The notes below the pieces were generated by a model. That model saw only the letters and a program-made list of their open reading frames with translations, did no database searches and had not been told where the DNA came from. 64,000 nt of DNA from Pelagibacterium sp. GTDB lineage: Bacteria; Pseudomonadota; Alphaproteobacteria; Rhizobiales; Devosiaceae. The stretch is taken from contig PBNW01000031.1 of assembly GCA_002723255.1 (NCBI GenBank), positions 1-64,000 on the forward strand, in the 5' to 3' direction. Made by a program: the position numbers and the translations under genes. This document shows positions 18,252-25,852 of this stretch, in pieces; positions within the stretch are counted from its first letter, which is position 1, and every line of letters starts with the position of its first letter.

Positions 18252-18301
18252 CGCGCGTCCGAACCGATAAAATGGAATCCACTTTGTCCGGACACGCTCT
18301 A
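18252..18301. repeat. Palindromic intergenic element, copy 3 (partial)
   Basis: Read on the minus strand it runs TAGAGCGTGTCCGGACAAAG, TGGATTCC, then GGTTCGGACGCGCG, the same order as copy 4 but shorter. It fills much of the 88-bp gap between the FeuN-like gene and feuP, and its first TAG (18299-18301) is the stop codon of the FeuN-like gene. Confidence 0.75.
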
Positions 18302-18598
18302 TTGTGCATTCAACGTCAGATTGCGCGCCTGGCCCGAGGTTTCCAGCACCGCAAGCACATAGACCAGCGCTCCGCCCTGCTCACAGACCTTGACGCTGAG
18401 CACTTCGGTCGAAGGATCGATCCCCTCGCGCGAGAGCACTGCAGCCACCGGCTGTATGCGCCCTTCAGCGAGGGCGGACTGGATGGCCGAATTGTCCCAG
18501 CATCCTTCCTGCGCCACGGCTGGCATCGCGCCCAGCGGCAAAGAAAGGCTCAAAGCCAGGGCCAGCGATGTGAGTCGGGACAGGAGAGCGTTTTTCAT
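18299..18598 (-). CDS. feuN: Small periplasmic FeuN-like protein (PepSY-like), modulator of FeuPQ
   Basis: 99 residues: a signal peptide (ending AMPAVAQEG) and a compact domain with two Cys (GCWDNSAIQSALAEGRIQPV, LSVKVCEQGG) and the PepSY-like ending GALVYVLAVLETSGQARNL. In S. meliloti the small periplasmic protein FeuN, encoded just upstream of feuP, restrains FeuQ signalling and is essential. Size, export signal and position fit this role; orthology by sequence was not tested. Its stop codon is provided by a repeat element, so the native C-terminus may have been changed. Confidence 0.68.
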   Translation of the reverse strand: MKNALLSRLTSLALALSLSLPLGAMPAVAQEGCWDNSAIQSALAEGRIQPVAAVLSREGIDPSTEVLSVKVCEQGGALVYVLAVLETSGQARNLTLNAQ

Positions 18599-18679
18599 GC
18601 CCCGACTATTACCGTCAGTTTGCTGAACTGCAAATGAATGGTTCGCCCAAATTGTGGCGGAGGTGCGTAGGGTCAGGAC

Positions 18680-19429
18680 CTAGCCTTTGCCAAGTTCTGT
18701 CTTGAGCCCGCGCCGCAGGAAGATGATCGCAAGCGCCTCCATCACCATCTGCGGCCCCGAATATTCGCCCAACATGGCAATGTCGATGCCAAAGCTCTGG
18801 GCGATGCCGACAACCAGCATCAGCGCGCCCACGATATAGGTCTTGTAGCCCTCGAAAATCGTCATCTCGTTGATATCCTTTTCGGTTTGAGATGGAGGTT
18901 GCAGCGTGACGGCCGACAGTGCCGTGGCCCGAATATCGCTGACGAGGCTGGTCCAGCCGCGCCCGAAACTGGCCCAATTGGCCAGCCTTTGAAGAAATCC
19001 CATGCGCTGGTCGCACAGCGCTTCGATCAGCGCGCGCGTGTCGCGCTTTCCAACCGCCGCGAGCGTTAGCGGCCCCACGAACCCGTCCTGCACCACGCCC
19101 ACCAGCGCCTGCAGCACCCGCACCGCCCGATCGGGTCCGGAATTGACACCATAATCGGACACCGCAAGGTCCAGTCCCACCGGAAGCGAGCCCGCCTTGC
19201 AGCGCTCCCAGTACAGCGCCTTGTAGATCGCCGCGGCCTCGGCCCGCTCCAGCGCCCGGACCTCCGATTTCGGCAGATCCCACCACGGATCGATGCCGCG
19301 CCATCGGGCGAGCGTCTTGTGGGTGATCCCCATATTGGTCGCCCCACCGGGATCGGAGGGATGGTCGGCATAACCGCCCTCGTGCTCCAGAATCTTGGCA
19401 AGGCAAAGCGTCCAGCGCGAAGCCGGCAT
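18680..19429 (-). CDS. GH108-type phage/GTA endolysin fused to a holin-like membrane tail
   Basis: 249 residues. Residues about 10-75 form a glycoside hydrolase 108 domain with the catalytic Glu in LEHEGGYADHPSDPGGATNM; residues about 100-160 contain a peptidoglycan-binding 3 region (VVQDGFVGPLTLAAVG). After a linker, residues about 190-249 start MTIFEGYKTYIVGALMLVVG and carry a hydrophobic helix and an amphipathic C-terminus, like small phage membrane proteins that are usually separate genes. It lies next to the GTA remnant, whose lysis gene it probably was. Confidence 0.82.
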   Translation of the reverse strand: MPASRWTLCLAKILEHEGGYADHPSDPGGATNMGITHKTLARWRGIDPWWDLPKSEVRALERAEAAAIYKALYWERCKAGSLPVGLDLAVSDYGVNSGPDRAVRVLQALVGVVQDGFVGPLTLAAVGKRDTRALIEALCDQRMGFLQRLANWASFGRGWTSLVSDIRATALSAVTLQPPSQTEKDINEMTIFEGYKTYIVGALMLVVGIAQSFGIDIAMLGEYSGPQMVMEALAIIFLRRGLKTELGKG

Positions 19430-19484
19430 ATTGCTTCTCCCTTTTGAATCAAAAATTGGACAAAGCCCCGCCTAACCCACGCCC

Positions 19485-19583
19485 GTCACCCCGGCCTTGA
19501 GCCGGGGCCCAGTACAGTCTGCGTATGAGACAGAACCACCAAGGCTGCCGGTCACTGGGTCCCGGGCCTTCGCCCGGGATGAC
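19485..19583. repeat. Second short repeat family, copy A
   Basis: GTCACCCCGGCCTTGAGCCG GGGCCCAGTAC ... ACTGGGTCCCGGGCCTTCGC CCGGGATGAC: two GC-rich hairpins around a variable centre of about 30 bp. The outer parts match copy B at 21781-21876 in inverted orientation. It lies between the endolysin gene and the fused GTA tail gene, in a 200-bp gap that holds nothing else visible. Confidence 0.8.
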
Positions 19584-19629
19584 GCTGGAGAAGAGGAAGC
19601 TCAGGGGGCTTTTCCGCGCCCCGTGAAAA

Positions 19630-20685
19630 TCAGCCGTTGCTGGAAAACGAAAGTTCGATCCAGTCGCTGCCGCGCCGCACCAGCATGAGCGCGTCCTCGA
19701 AAGCATCGAGAACCCGGTTGCCGCCCAGCTTGAGATTGCCGGTCCCGTCGCGGAAGGTCAGCGCATTGCCCGCCGTTCCCGTGACGATCAGCACGGCGCC
19801 ATCGAACCCGCCGTCAATGCTATCGATATCGTCAGTCGTCCCGCTTTGAGGTGCCGGAACCACATAGCCGCTCTCAGCCGCCAGAACGCCTCCGGCAATC
19901 GTGGGAAAGCTCACTGCGCACCCCGCAAAGCTTGAGAACCGCACAAACCCGGTCGCGCCCTCCAAACGCATCGCAGATTTGAAATCGGCCCCGTCATCGG
20001 AGACCTTGAAGGTGAAATCATCGTCCCCCGCCAGCCCGATCTCAGCTCGCCCAGACCAGCCCGACTGGAAGATCAACGTCGCGCTGTCGGCCGCGCCTTA
20101 CCGACCACGACGTGACGCTGGGGTTCGGGGAGACCGAATTTGCGCCTGCGCATGGGCTCGATGGCGGGGAGATTGTGCAAAAGCTCGGCGCGCAGACCGA
20201 GACCGCCGAGGTGCTTGGCGTGCTCCATTCCGAGGCGATCAGCGAGGATGACATTGCGCTGGGCCGCTATGATGGCGCGCGGGTTCAAAGCTGGCGGGTG
20301 AACTGGCGGGCTCTCGAACAGCGCGAGCTGATCCGGACCGATACAATCGGCGAGATTACCCGCGAGGACGGGGTGTTCCGGGCCGAATTGCGCTCGGGCC
20401 AGCACGCGATGAACGTGCCGCGCGGGCGGCTCTATCAGCATATGTGCGACGCGCGACTGGGGGTCGGAACGGAGCCCGACGCGACCAACCGGCTGGCCGT
20501 GCGCTCCGAAGCGGCGCTGTTTACTGCCATCCCCGATGCGGAAGGCGGCAACGGCAATGTGCGGCTGACGCTGAACAAGGAAAGCCCAGCGTCACCCCAT
20601 CGGTGCGCTCAATCCGCCAACACCAGCACAGCGTTGTCGCCCCGCTCGCGATATGGGTGGCAAAATCGTCGCCAAACTGTCTCAT
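19630..20685 (-). pseudogene. GTA tail fusion: gp13 (DUF2163) N-terminus joined to DUF2793 C-terminus, broken by an inversion
   Basis: The start on the minus strand at 20685 reads MRQFGDDFATHIASGATTLC...DGVTLGF, the N-terminus of the DUF2163/BR0599 hub protein. It then breaks: the next expected part (TDHDVTLGFGETEF...GRLYQHMCDARLG) is on the plus strand at 20100-20580. That plus segment runs on into DATNRLAVRSEAALF...VRLTLNK, which is DUF2793, and DUF2793 resumes on the minus strand at 20099 (GAADSATLIFQSGWSGRAEI) to the stop at 19630. Flipping 20100-20580 restores one open 351-residue frame. So a deletion first fused the two genes in frame near 20460, and an inversion then split the product. 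Confidence 0.85.
20100..20580 (+). other. 481-bp inverted segment inside the GTA tail fusion gene
   Basis: Codes on the plus strand for TDHDVTLGFGETEFAPAHGL through LTLNK while both flanks read on the minus strand. Breakpoints at 20099/20100 and 20580/20581 are set by restoration of the family motif LGF-TDHD at one end and NKE-GAADSATL at the other. Short AAGG/CCTT sequences sit at the two breakpoints. Confidence 0.85.
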
Positions 20686-20848
20686 TCGCCAATCACCTCG
20701 ATCAGGGGGATGGCGGGCGCAACGGCCGCGTCGAACCCCGACATCTCGACATCGAGCCTGTCGGTATCGAACCGCACCGGCACGTCGAATTGGAACCCCG
20801 CCGTCACCACCGCGCCCGCGTCCGGCGCCTCAGCCAGGTCGCGTTCTG
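20682..20848 (-). pseudogene. C-terminal fragment of GTA gp12 (DUF2460)
   Basis: About 54 residues (DLAEAPDAGAVVTAGFQFDV, PVRFDTDRLDVEMSGFDAAV, APAIPLIEVIGE) that match the end of the DUF2460 distal tail family. The stop overlaps the gp13 ATG (ATGA), the native gp12-gp13 coupling. Upstream the frame runs straight into the capsid gene, so the first three quarters of gp12 are gone. Confidence 0.82.
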
Positions 20849-21727
20849 GCGATAGCCGGCCTTGAGCGCATAGACCAGATCGACCAGCGCGTCGGCCGGA
20901 TCATTGGCGTCGAACCCGGCATCCGCCCCCGTCGAAATGGTACCCAGCTTTTCCCAGGCCCAGCTCGCCTCATCGACAGTATCGGCGTCGAGAAAGCCCG
21001 AGGGCTTGTTGACCCCATCGCCGAGAATGAACGCCGTCGTTTCCTGCTCGGCGAAGGCGGCATTGACCTCCTCGGCAATCCACTGGCCCACATCGACCGC
21101 CGCATCGTCGAGAAACGCCTGGGTCGCCGCCGGCATGGCGTAAAGCTCGGTCGTGGGAAATGTCAGCTCGTCGATCACCTGGGAATTGGTCTGGGTGCGC
21201 GCCGCCGTCTCCCCGACCCAGCCCACCTGAGGCCCCGTGACCGTGATGGGCTTTTTATAGACCGAGGAAGACACCTGCCGCACGCCGCAGATGGCCCGCA
21301 TGGGCGAAATCGCGGTCAGGAGCTTGGTGATTTCGGTTTCGGTTTCCCCGGGCACCAGATAGCCGCCATCGGGGTTCGAGCCGATCGAAAGCGCCTTTTC
21401 CTCGCCGCGCTTCACATAGGCGGAAAACGCGTCCTTGTACTCATCGCTCGCAACCGCCCGGCCCCCCTCGAGCGCCGGACGGGCCTTGTCCACCGCCGCC
21501 TTGTCGAGCGCCGATTTGTGCCCGTCGAGCACCGCATTGAGCCGATCAAGCTTGCCTTCGAGCAGCGTATCGGCGGACCCACGTTTTTCCAGTTCGCCCA
21601 GCCGCTGGTCGTTGGTCGATTTGAACTCCTCGAATGCGGTCATGAAATCGGCGAACGGGGCATCCACATCCCCAGCCGGAAGCGCCGCCACCTTGGTCTC
21701 AAGGCGCGGTTCGATAGATTTGGTCAT
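20804..21727 (-). CDS. GTA/HK97-type major capsid protein, C-terminus deleted
   Basis: 307 codons. An N-terminal coiled-coil scaffold region (ADFMTAFEEFKSTNDQRLGE) leads into the HK97-fold shell domain (GGYLVPGETETEITKLLTAI, KPITVTGPQVGWVGETAART, DVGQWIAEEVNAAFAEQE, PSGFLDA). The RcGTA gp5 family is about 400 residues and continues after ALKAGYRQNATW; here that point, near 20846, is joined to gp12 sequence and the frame ends with a short foreign tail (LRRRTRARW). About 90-100 residues of the shell are missing, so a normal capsid is unlikely. The prohead protease gene lies upstream, separated by repeat copy B. Confidence 0.88.
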   Translation of the reverse strand: MTKSIEPRLETKVAALPAGDVDAPFADFMTAFEEFKSTNDQRLGELEKRGSADTLLEGKLDRLNAVLDGHKSALDKAAVDKARPALEGGRAVASDEYKDAFSAYVKRGEEKALSIGSNPDGGYLVPGETETEITKLLTAISPMRAICGVRQVSSSVYKKPITVTGPQVGWVGETAARTQTNSQVIDELTFPTTELYAMPAATQAFLDDAAVDVGQWIAEEVNAAFAEQETTAFILGDGVNKPSGFLDADTVDEASWAWEKLGTISTGADAGFDANDPADALVDLVYALKAGYRQNATWLRRRTRARW

Positions 21728-21780
21728 CAGTTTTCCCTTGTTGATATTGCGTGGGGTCGCAGCCCTGCCTCCCCACCACT

Positions 21781-21876
21781 GTCATCCCGGGCGAAGACCC
21801 GGGATCCAGTATCCTCACGCGCTCATGGTCCTCACCGGCATTGAGCGTACTGGGCCCCGGCTCATGGCCGGGGTGA
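21781..21876. repeat. Second short repeat family, copy B
   Basis: GTCATCCCGGGCGAAGACCC GGGATCCAGTAT ... GTACTGGGCCCCGGCTCATG GCCGGGGTGAC. Reverse complement of copy A in its outer parts, with a different centre. It lies in the 171-bp gap between the prohead protease and capsid genes. Confidence 0.8.
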
Positions 21877-21898
21877 CTCCTGGAGCAGACGCAAAGCC

Positions 21899-22387
21899 CT
21901 ACGACGTCATCAGTCGCGCCGCCGCGCCAAGCGTTGCGGCCAGTTTGGCGTTGCCGCCCGGCCCGGAGCCAATCCGCGCCGCCTCCATCATCGGAAAGGT
22001 GACGATGGAAATTTCCCAAAGATCCACGGCCCACAATCGCCGCGTCCCCGTCCTGCCCTCGCGGGTGGCCCGCACGGCCCGAAACCCGATGGAAAGCCCG
22101 TCGATGGCCCGCTGTGAGATCAGCGCCCTAAGGCTCGCCGCGCGCGGCACCCCCTCGAGCAGCCGCCCAGACACCTTGAGTCCGAACCCGTCCTCGGCAA
22201 TCTCGTCCCACAGCCCGATGGGTTCCTTGGGATCGTGCTGAAACAACAGCCGCACCCGGCTCGCGCCGCGCGATTTCAGCGTGTCGCGAAACGCGCCAGG
22301 CATCACGATATCCCCGCCCCCGTCGAGCCGCCCGAACACCGAGGCGTAGCCCGAAAACCGCCCATCGGCGTCAATCGCAACGCTCAT
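21899..22387 (-). CDS. GTA/HK97-type prohead protease
   Basis: 162 residues, similar to RcGTA gp4 and the HK97 prohead protease family. The start (MSVAIDADGRFSGYASVFGR), FQHDPKEPIGLWDEI with the likely catalytic His, and SQRAIDGLSIGFRA with the likely Ser region are in family order. It would process capsid N-terminal scaffold during head maturation. Its ATG overlaps the stop of the 45-residue gene upstream by 4 bp, so translation is coupled. Confidence 0.88.
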   Translation of the reverse strand: MSVAIDADGRFSGYASVFGRLDGGGDIVMPGAFRDTLKSRGASRVRLLFQHDPKEPIGLWDEIAEDGFGLKVSGRLLEGVPRAASLRALISQRAIDGLSIGFRAVRATREGRTGTRRLWAVDLWEISIVTFPMMEAARIGSGPGGNAKLAATLGAAARLMTS

Positions 22388-22521
22388 CTGGCGCTCTCCG
22401 GCTTGCCTCTTGCCGATTTGGTCGGCCGTTTGGCCAGCGATCCCGCCAGGTTCCAGGCAAACTGGCGAAACACCTGCGTGGCTTCTCCCGGATTGCTCTT
22501 TGCGGTCTTTTTTGTCCCCAT
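22384..22521 (-). CDS. 45-residue basic protein of the GTA cluster
   Basis: Starts MGTKKTAKSNPGEATQVFRQ, Lys/Arg-rich, ends RPTKSARGKPESAR. Overlaps the upstream 62-residue gene (TGATG) and the downstream protease gene (ATGA), which supports translation. Position between portal and protease corresponds to the small g3.5-type genes of RcGTA. No function is recognised. Confidence 0.6.
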   Translation of the reverse strand: MGTKKTAKSNPGEATQVFRQFAWNLAGSLAKRPTKSARGKPESAR

Positions 22522-22709
22522 CAGTCCTTGTCCCTGAACAGTTTGTTGAGGTGGGCGATTTCGGTCACGAAGGTGTTGAAGCGCCGATTGGCCGCCGAAA
22601 GCTCCTTGAGCAGCGTAAACACCGCCACGCTCGCCCCGCCCGCCCACAAAAACAGCGCCACATGCGCCAGATCCCCCTTGGCGAGCACCGTCGAAATGAT
22701 CGCGTCCAT
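22521..22709 (-). CDS. 62-residue membrane protein of the GTA cluster
   Basis: Starts MDAIISTVLAKGDLAHVALF at the ATG 22709, preceded by AAAGGGACGGAA. One hydrophobic helix (VALFLWAGGASVAVFTLL) is followed by a charged helix (KELSAANRRFNTFVTEIAHL). Located 19 bp after the portal gene and coupled to the next gene. It resembles the small unnamed genes found after the portal gene in rhizobial GTA clusters. Confidence 0.65.
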   Translation of the reverse strand: MDAIISTVLAKGDLAHVALFLWAGGASVAVFTLLKELSAANRRFNTFVTEIAHLNKLFRDKD

Positions 22710-22728
22710 TTCCGTCCCTTTCTGGCGT

Positions 22729-23895
22729 CTAGGCCTTCGCCCCGAACCCCAACAGCTCCCGCTTCTCCGCATCGCTCAAGAACGACGCATTCCCCACCCG
22801 CTCCCAGTCCATCGCCCGATCGGCGGCCAGCGCCTCGATGCCGTCGAAATCGGGCACCAGTTCCACCCCGCCGAACCCCGGCGCGAGCCAATGGGTCAGC
22901 GATCCCACAACCGCCCGCACCAGCGGAATGACCGTCTGCCGCCAGAGCGCCCGGCTGGCCTCGGCGTAGTTCGCGTAAGTGTTGTCCCCCGGAATCCCCA
23001 GCAGCATGGGCGGCACGCCGAAGGCCAGCGCGATCTCGCGCGCCGCCGCGTTCTTGGCGTCGAGAAAGTCCATTTCCGCCGGGGTCAGCGCCATGGCCTT
23101 CCAGTCCAGGCCGCCTTCGAGCACCATGGGCCGCCCGGCGTTGATCGCCCCGGCAAACCCCTCCTCGAGCTCGGATTTGAGCCTTTGGTACTGATCCTCG
23201 GTCAGATTGCCCGCCGCCGCGTTGTAAACCAGCGCCCCCGAAGGCCGCGCCGCGTTTTCCAGCAAGGCCCGGTTCCAGGCGGTCGCCGCGTTGTGCGTCT
23301 CAAGGCTCCCCTGTGCCACCTGCAACGGCGCCTGCCCGTAATGATCGTCGAGCGGATCGAACAGGGTAAGATGCAAAACCCGCCCCACTGGCCCGGTATC
23401 GAGCATCAGCTTGTGGGTCCGCCCACCCGCCGTATAGGCATAGCCGATCGGCCAGCCATCCTTGCCCGCAATCACCGCCATGCGGTCGGGCCGCAATCCG
23501 TAAAGCCCCTTGACCTGCCCCTCGACGATCGCCGCGTCGAGATAGGCATTTCCGGCCAGTTGCAGATAGGAAAAGACGCTTTCGAGCAGCGCCTTGCCGT
23601 CCTGGCGCGGATTGGGGCGTCCGAGCAGGGCAAGCAGCGGATGCTCGCTCAGCACCTTGTCGCCATCGCGCACCTCGAGCGGCACCCTTGCCGCGTTTTC
23701 CGCCACCATGCGCACACAGCGATAGACAATGGGGTTTTTCGCGAACCCCTCATTGGCCAGCGCCGCAAATCCCTTCTTGCCGCTCCCGCCAATCCCCAGC
23801 GGCGCCAGCTGAAACAGCGTCTGCGGCGCCGCCGATTTGTGTTCAGCGCCCACACGCGATCGCCCGCCCACAAGGCGCCCCAGCCAATCGGCCAT
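22729..23895 (-). CDS. GTA/HK97-type portal protein
   Basis: 388 residues, close in length to RcGTA gp3. Conserved stretches include PLLALLGRPNPRQDGKALLE, SYLQLAGNAYLDA, AAREIALAFGVPPMLLGIPG and NTYANYAEASRALWRQTVIP, typical of phage portal families. I prefer the ATG at 23895 (MADWLGRLVGG), which has AAGGATGGG upstream, over an in-frame ATG at 23946. The protein forms the DNA-entry ring of the head. A conserved motif lies 72-92 bp upstream. Confidence 0.9.
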   Translation of the reverse strand: MADWLGRLVGGRSRVGAEHKSAAPQTLFQLAPLGIGGSGKKGFAALANEGFAKNPIVYRCVRMVAENAARVPLEVRDGDKVLSEHPLLALLGRPNPRQDGKALLESVFSYLQLAGNAYLDAAIVEGQVKGLYGLRPDRMAVIAGKDGWPIGYAYTAGGRTHKLMLDTGPVGRVLHLTLFDPLDDHYGQAPLQVAQGSLETHNAATAWNRALLENAARPSGALVYNAAAGNLTEDQYQRLKSELEEGFAGAINAGRPMVLEGGLDWKAMALTPAEMDFLDAKNAAAREIALAFGVPPMLLGIPGDNTYANYAEASRALWRQTVIPLVRAVVGSLTHWLAPGFGGVELVPDFDGIEALAADRAMDWERVGNASFLSDAEKRELLGFGAKA

Positions 23896-23966
23896 CGTCC
23901 CATCCTTTTTGATTGTTGCTGGAGATCGCCGCAGCATCTCCATCATGGCTGAACCTTACCCCACCA

Positions 23967-23987
23967 GCGTGACGCGGGGATAAGTCC
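23967..23987 (-). promoter_or_regulatory. GTA motif copy 2, upstream of the portal gene
   Basis: GGACTTATCCCCGCGTCACGC on the minus strand (split here as GGACTTATCC + CCGCGTCACGC), identical over 21 bp to 25853-25873. Both copies are followed after 5-6 nt by a second shared element, GGTAAGGTT here and GGTTAGGTT at the other copy. Each lies upstream of a GTA structural gene on the same strand, which suggests a promoter or operator. Confidence 0.6.
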
Positions 23988-23995
23988 CAAAAAAA

Positions 23996-25300
23996 TCAAA
24001 CCCGCACCCTTGGCACCGGCCCATCGCGCAGCAGCAATTCGGTCACCGCCCACACCAGCGCATCGAGCCGGTCGGGCGAATGGCCCTCGGCCAGACCGTC
24101 CGGCCCGAAGGCGCACAATTCGTCCTCGAGCTCGGCAAACATGCCCGCATGTTTGACCCGCCCCTGCGCATAAAGCGCGGCGACCGGTTCGGCGCGCACC
24201 CATTTGCCGCGATTGGCCCGCGCTTCGCGCACCGGCACGCTGGCATCGACCTGCTGCATGAGATTTTTCACCAGATCGCCGCCCTGGTTCACCTCTGCCA
24301 GGATCGTATCGGCATCGAACTCGTGAAACGCGGCAATCGCCACGCGCGCCCAGCCGACAGGGGTCACGCCCTGCACCGTCCGGTCGGCCAAAACCACCGC
24401 ATTCTGCCCGGATCGGCCTGCAACGATGATCCCGCAGGCGTCCGAATTCTTGCCCCCGGTCACTGGCGGATCGACCGCCACCACGATCCGGGTCAACCCC
24501 GGCACATCGGCAATCCGCCCCGCTTCGATCTGGCTGCGGTTCCACAGCGCACCGGGCACCTCCTCGACCATCTCGCCATCGAGTTCCTGCCGTCCGAGCA
24601 CCGTTTCATTGTATCGCGCCACGATCGCTTCGAGAAACGCCGGCGCCAGATTGTCCCGGTTGGCCTTCGTTTTCATTCGCGTCACTACCGTATTGGGGTC
24701 CGTCATCAGGCGTTTTAAAAGCCGTGTCGGTTTGGGCGTCGTGGTCACCAACTGGCGTGGCCGCGTGCCGATCCGCAGCCCGAATTGCAGCATGTCCCAT
24801 GCCGCCTCCGCCTTGGGCCATTTGGCCAGCTCGTCGCACCATGCAGCGGCAAATTGCGGTCCGCGAAACCGTTCGGGATCGTTGGCCGGCATCAACCAGG
24901 CTTCCGCCCCATTGGGCCAGACGACAATTCCGCGCGCCTTGTCCAGCCTTGGCCGCTCGGACACCGGGTACACCGAAACGATCCCCGAAACCCCTTCCAC
25001 CATAATGGCGCGCGCCTCGTGCATGGTTTCGCCCACCAACGCGATGGGCGAAACCGGACGCCTGCCCGAAACCAGTTCGCGCACCCATTCGGCCCCGGCC
25101 CGCGTCTTGCCCGCGCCGCGCCCACCGAGCATGAGCCAGGTCGTCCAATCGCCCTCCGGCGCCCGTTGCATCGGGTGGCCCCAAAGGTCCCAGCAGATCT
25201 TGAAATTTTCGAGATCGGAGGCTTCGAGTACCTGCGCGCGCCGCATCATCTCGGCCTTGCGCGCCCTGGTCAGAGGCGGCAGATCAATCTTCGGTTTCAA
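23996..25300 (-). CDS. GTA large terminase subunit
   Basis: 434-residue DNA-packaging ATPase/nuclease like RcGTA gp2 and the Terminase_6 family. Walker A is LMLGGRGAGKTRAGAEWV (about residues 56-73), Walker B AAAWCDEL (about 150), and the C-terminal nuclease carries Asp residues in IVVAVDPPVTGGKNSD and PDRLDALVWAVTEL. The length is complete with no frame break. The start overlaps the small terminase gene by 17 bp. Confidence 0.93.
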   Translation of the reverse strand: MKPKIDLPPLTRARKAEMMRRAQVLEASDLENFKICWDLWGHPMQRAPEGDWTTWLMLGGRGAGKTRAGAEWVRELVSGRRPVSPIALVGETMHEARAIMVEGVSGIVSVYPVSERPRLDKARGIVVWPNGAEAWLMPANDPERFRGPQFAAAWCDELAKWPKAEAAWDMLQFGLRIGTRPRQLVTTTPKPTRLLKRLMTDPNTVVTRMKTKANRDNLAPAFLEAIVARYNETVLGRQELDGEMVEEVPGALWNRSQIEAGRIADVPGLTRIVVAVDPPVTGGKNSDACGIIVAGRSGQNAVVLADRTVQGVTPVGWARVAIAAFHEFDADTILAEVNQGGDLVKNLMQQVDASVPVREARANRGKWVRAEPVAALYAQGRVKHAGMFAELEDELCAFGPDGLAEGHSPDRLDALVWAVTELLLRDGPVPRVRV

Positions 25301-25724
25301 GCTTTGAAATCCGGTCGACCAGGCGCTCGCGAATGGCTTCGAGTTCGGGGTCCATGCGCACCCGCTTTTTCACCACTTTCTTTTCCGCCGCTTCCAGCGC
25401 CGTGATCTTGTCGAGCGCCTTGGTCATGGATTCAAGCATGCGCATTTCGGTTGCACTCATGGGTTCCTCTAAAAGTTTGCGTTCGAGTTGGGTGATCTGG
25501 GCCTCGATCAGCCCGAGCATGCGGGCCAGAAGGCTCTGGCGCCGCTGCCGGCCCACTCCGGGCTTGCGCAGCACCCAGTGCTCCTTGCGGCGTCTTGTGT
25601 TGAGCCGGTTGAGCGTCAGCCCGTGGGCGGCAGCGATCTGGACTATGGGCGTGTCGGTGTCCTCATACTCCGCCCGCACGGCATCCCAGTCCGGCTCCAC
25701 CGTTCCGCTCATCGCCCGATCCAT
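25284..25724 (-). CDS. GTA small terminase-like protein (gp1)
   Basis: 146 residues from the ATG at 25724 (MDRAMSG); an ATG at 25712 is an equal alternative and a longer frame reaches 25829. An N-terminal helix-turn-helix-like region (EYEDTDTPIVQIAAAHGLTL, NRLNTRRRKEHW) is followed by long charged helices (LIEAQITQLERKLLEEPMSA), as in small terminase subunits that bind DNA and assemble rings. It overlaps the large terminase gene, as in other GTA clusters. Confidence 0.75.
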   Translation of the reverse strand: MDRAMSGTVEPDWDAVRAEYEDTDTPIVQIAAAHGLTLNRLNTRRRKEHWVLRKPGVGRQRRQSLLARMLGLIEAQITQLERKLLEEPMSATEMRMLESMTKALDKITALEAAEKKVVKKRVRMDPELEAIRERLVDRISKLETED

Positions 25725-25852
25725 CGCTGTCGTGAAAAAGGTCCGGTGAGACCCCGCGCCCCAGAGCACCGTGGAGGGGCCGCTGCTCTCGAGTGCGACC
25801 AAACACGATCGCGTCCGCAGTAATCTCACCGTGCCACAAACCTAACCGGGAT

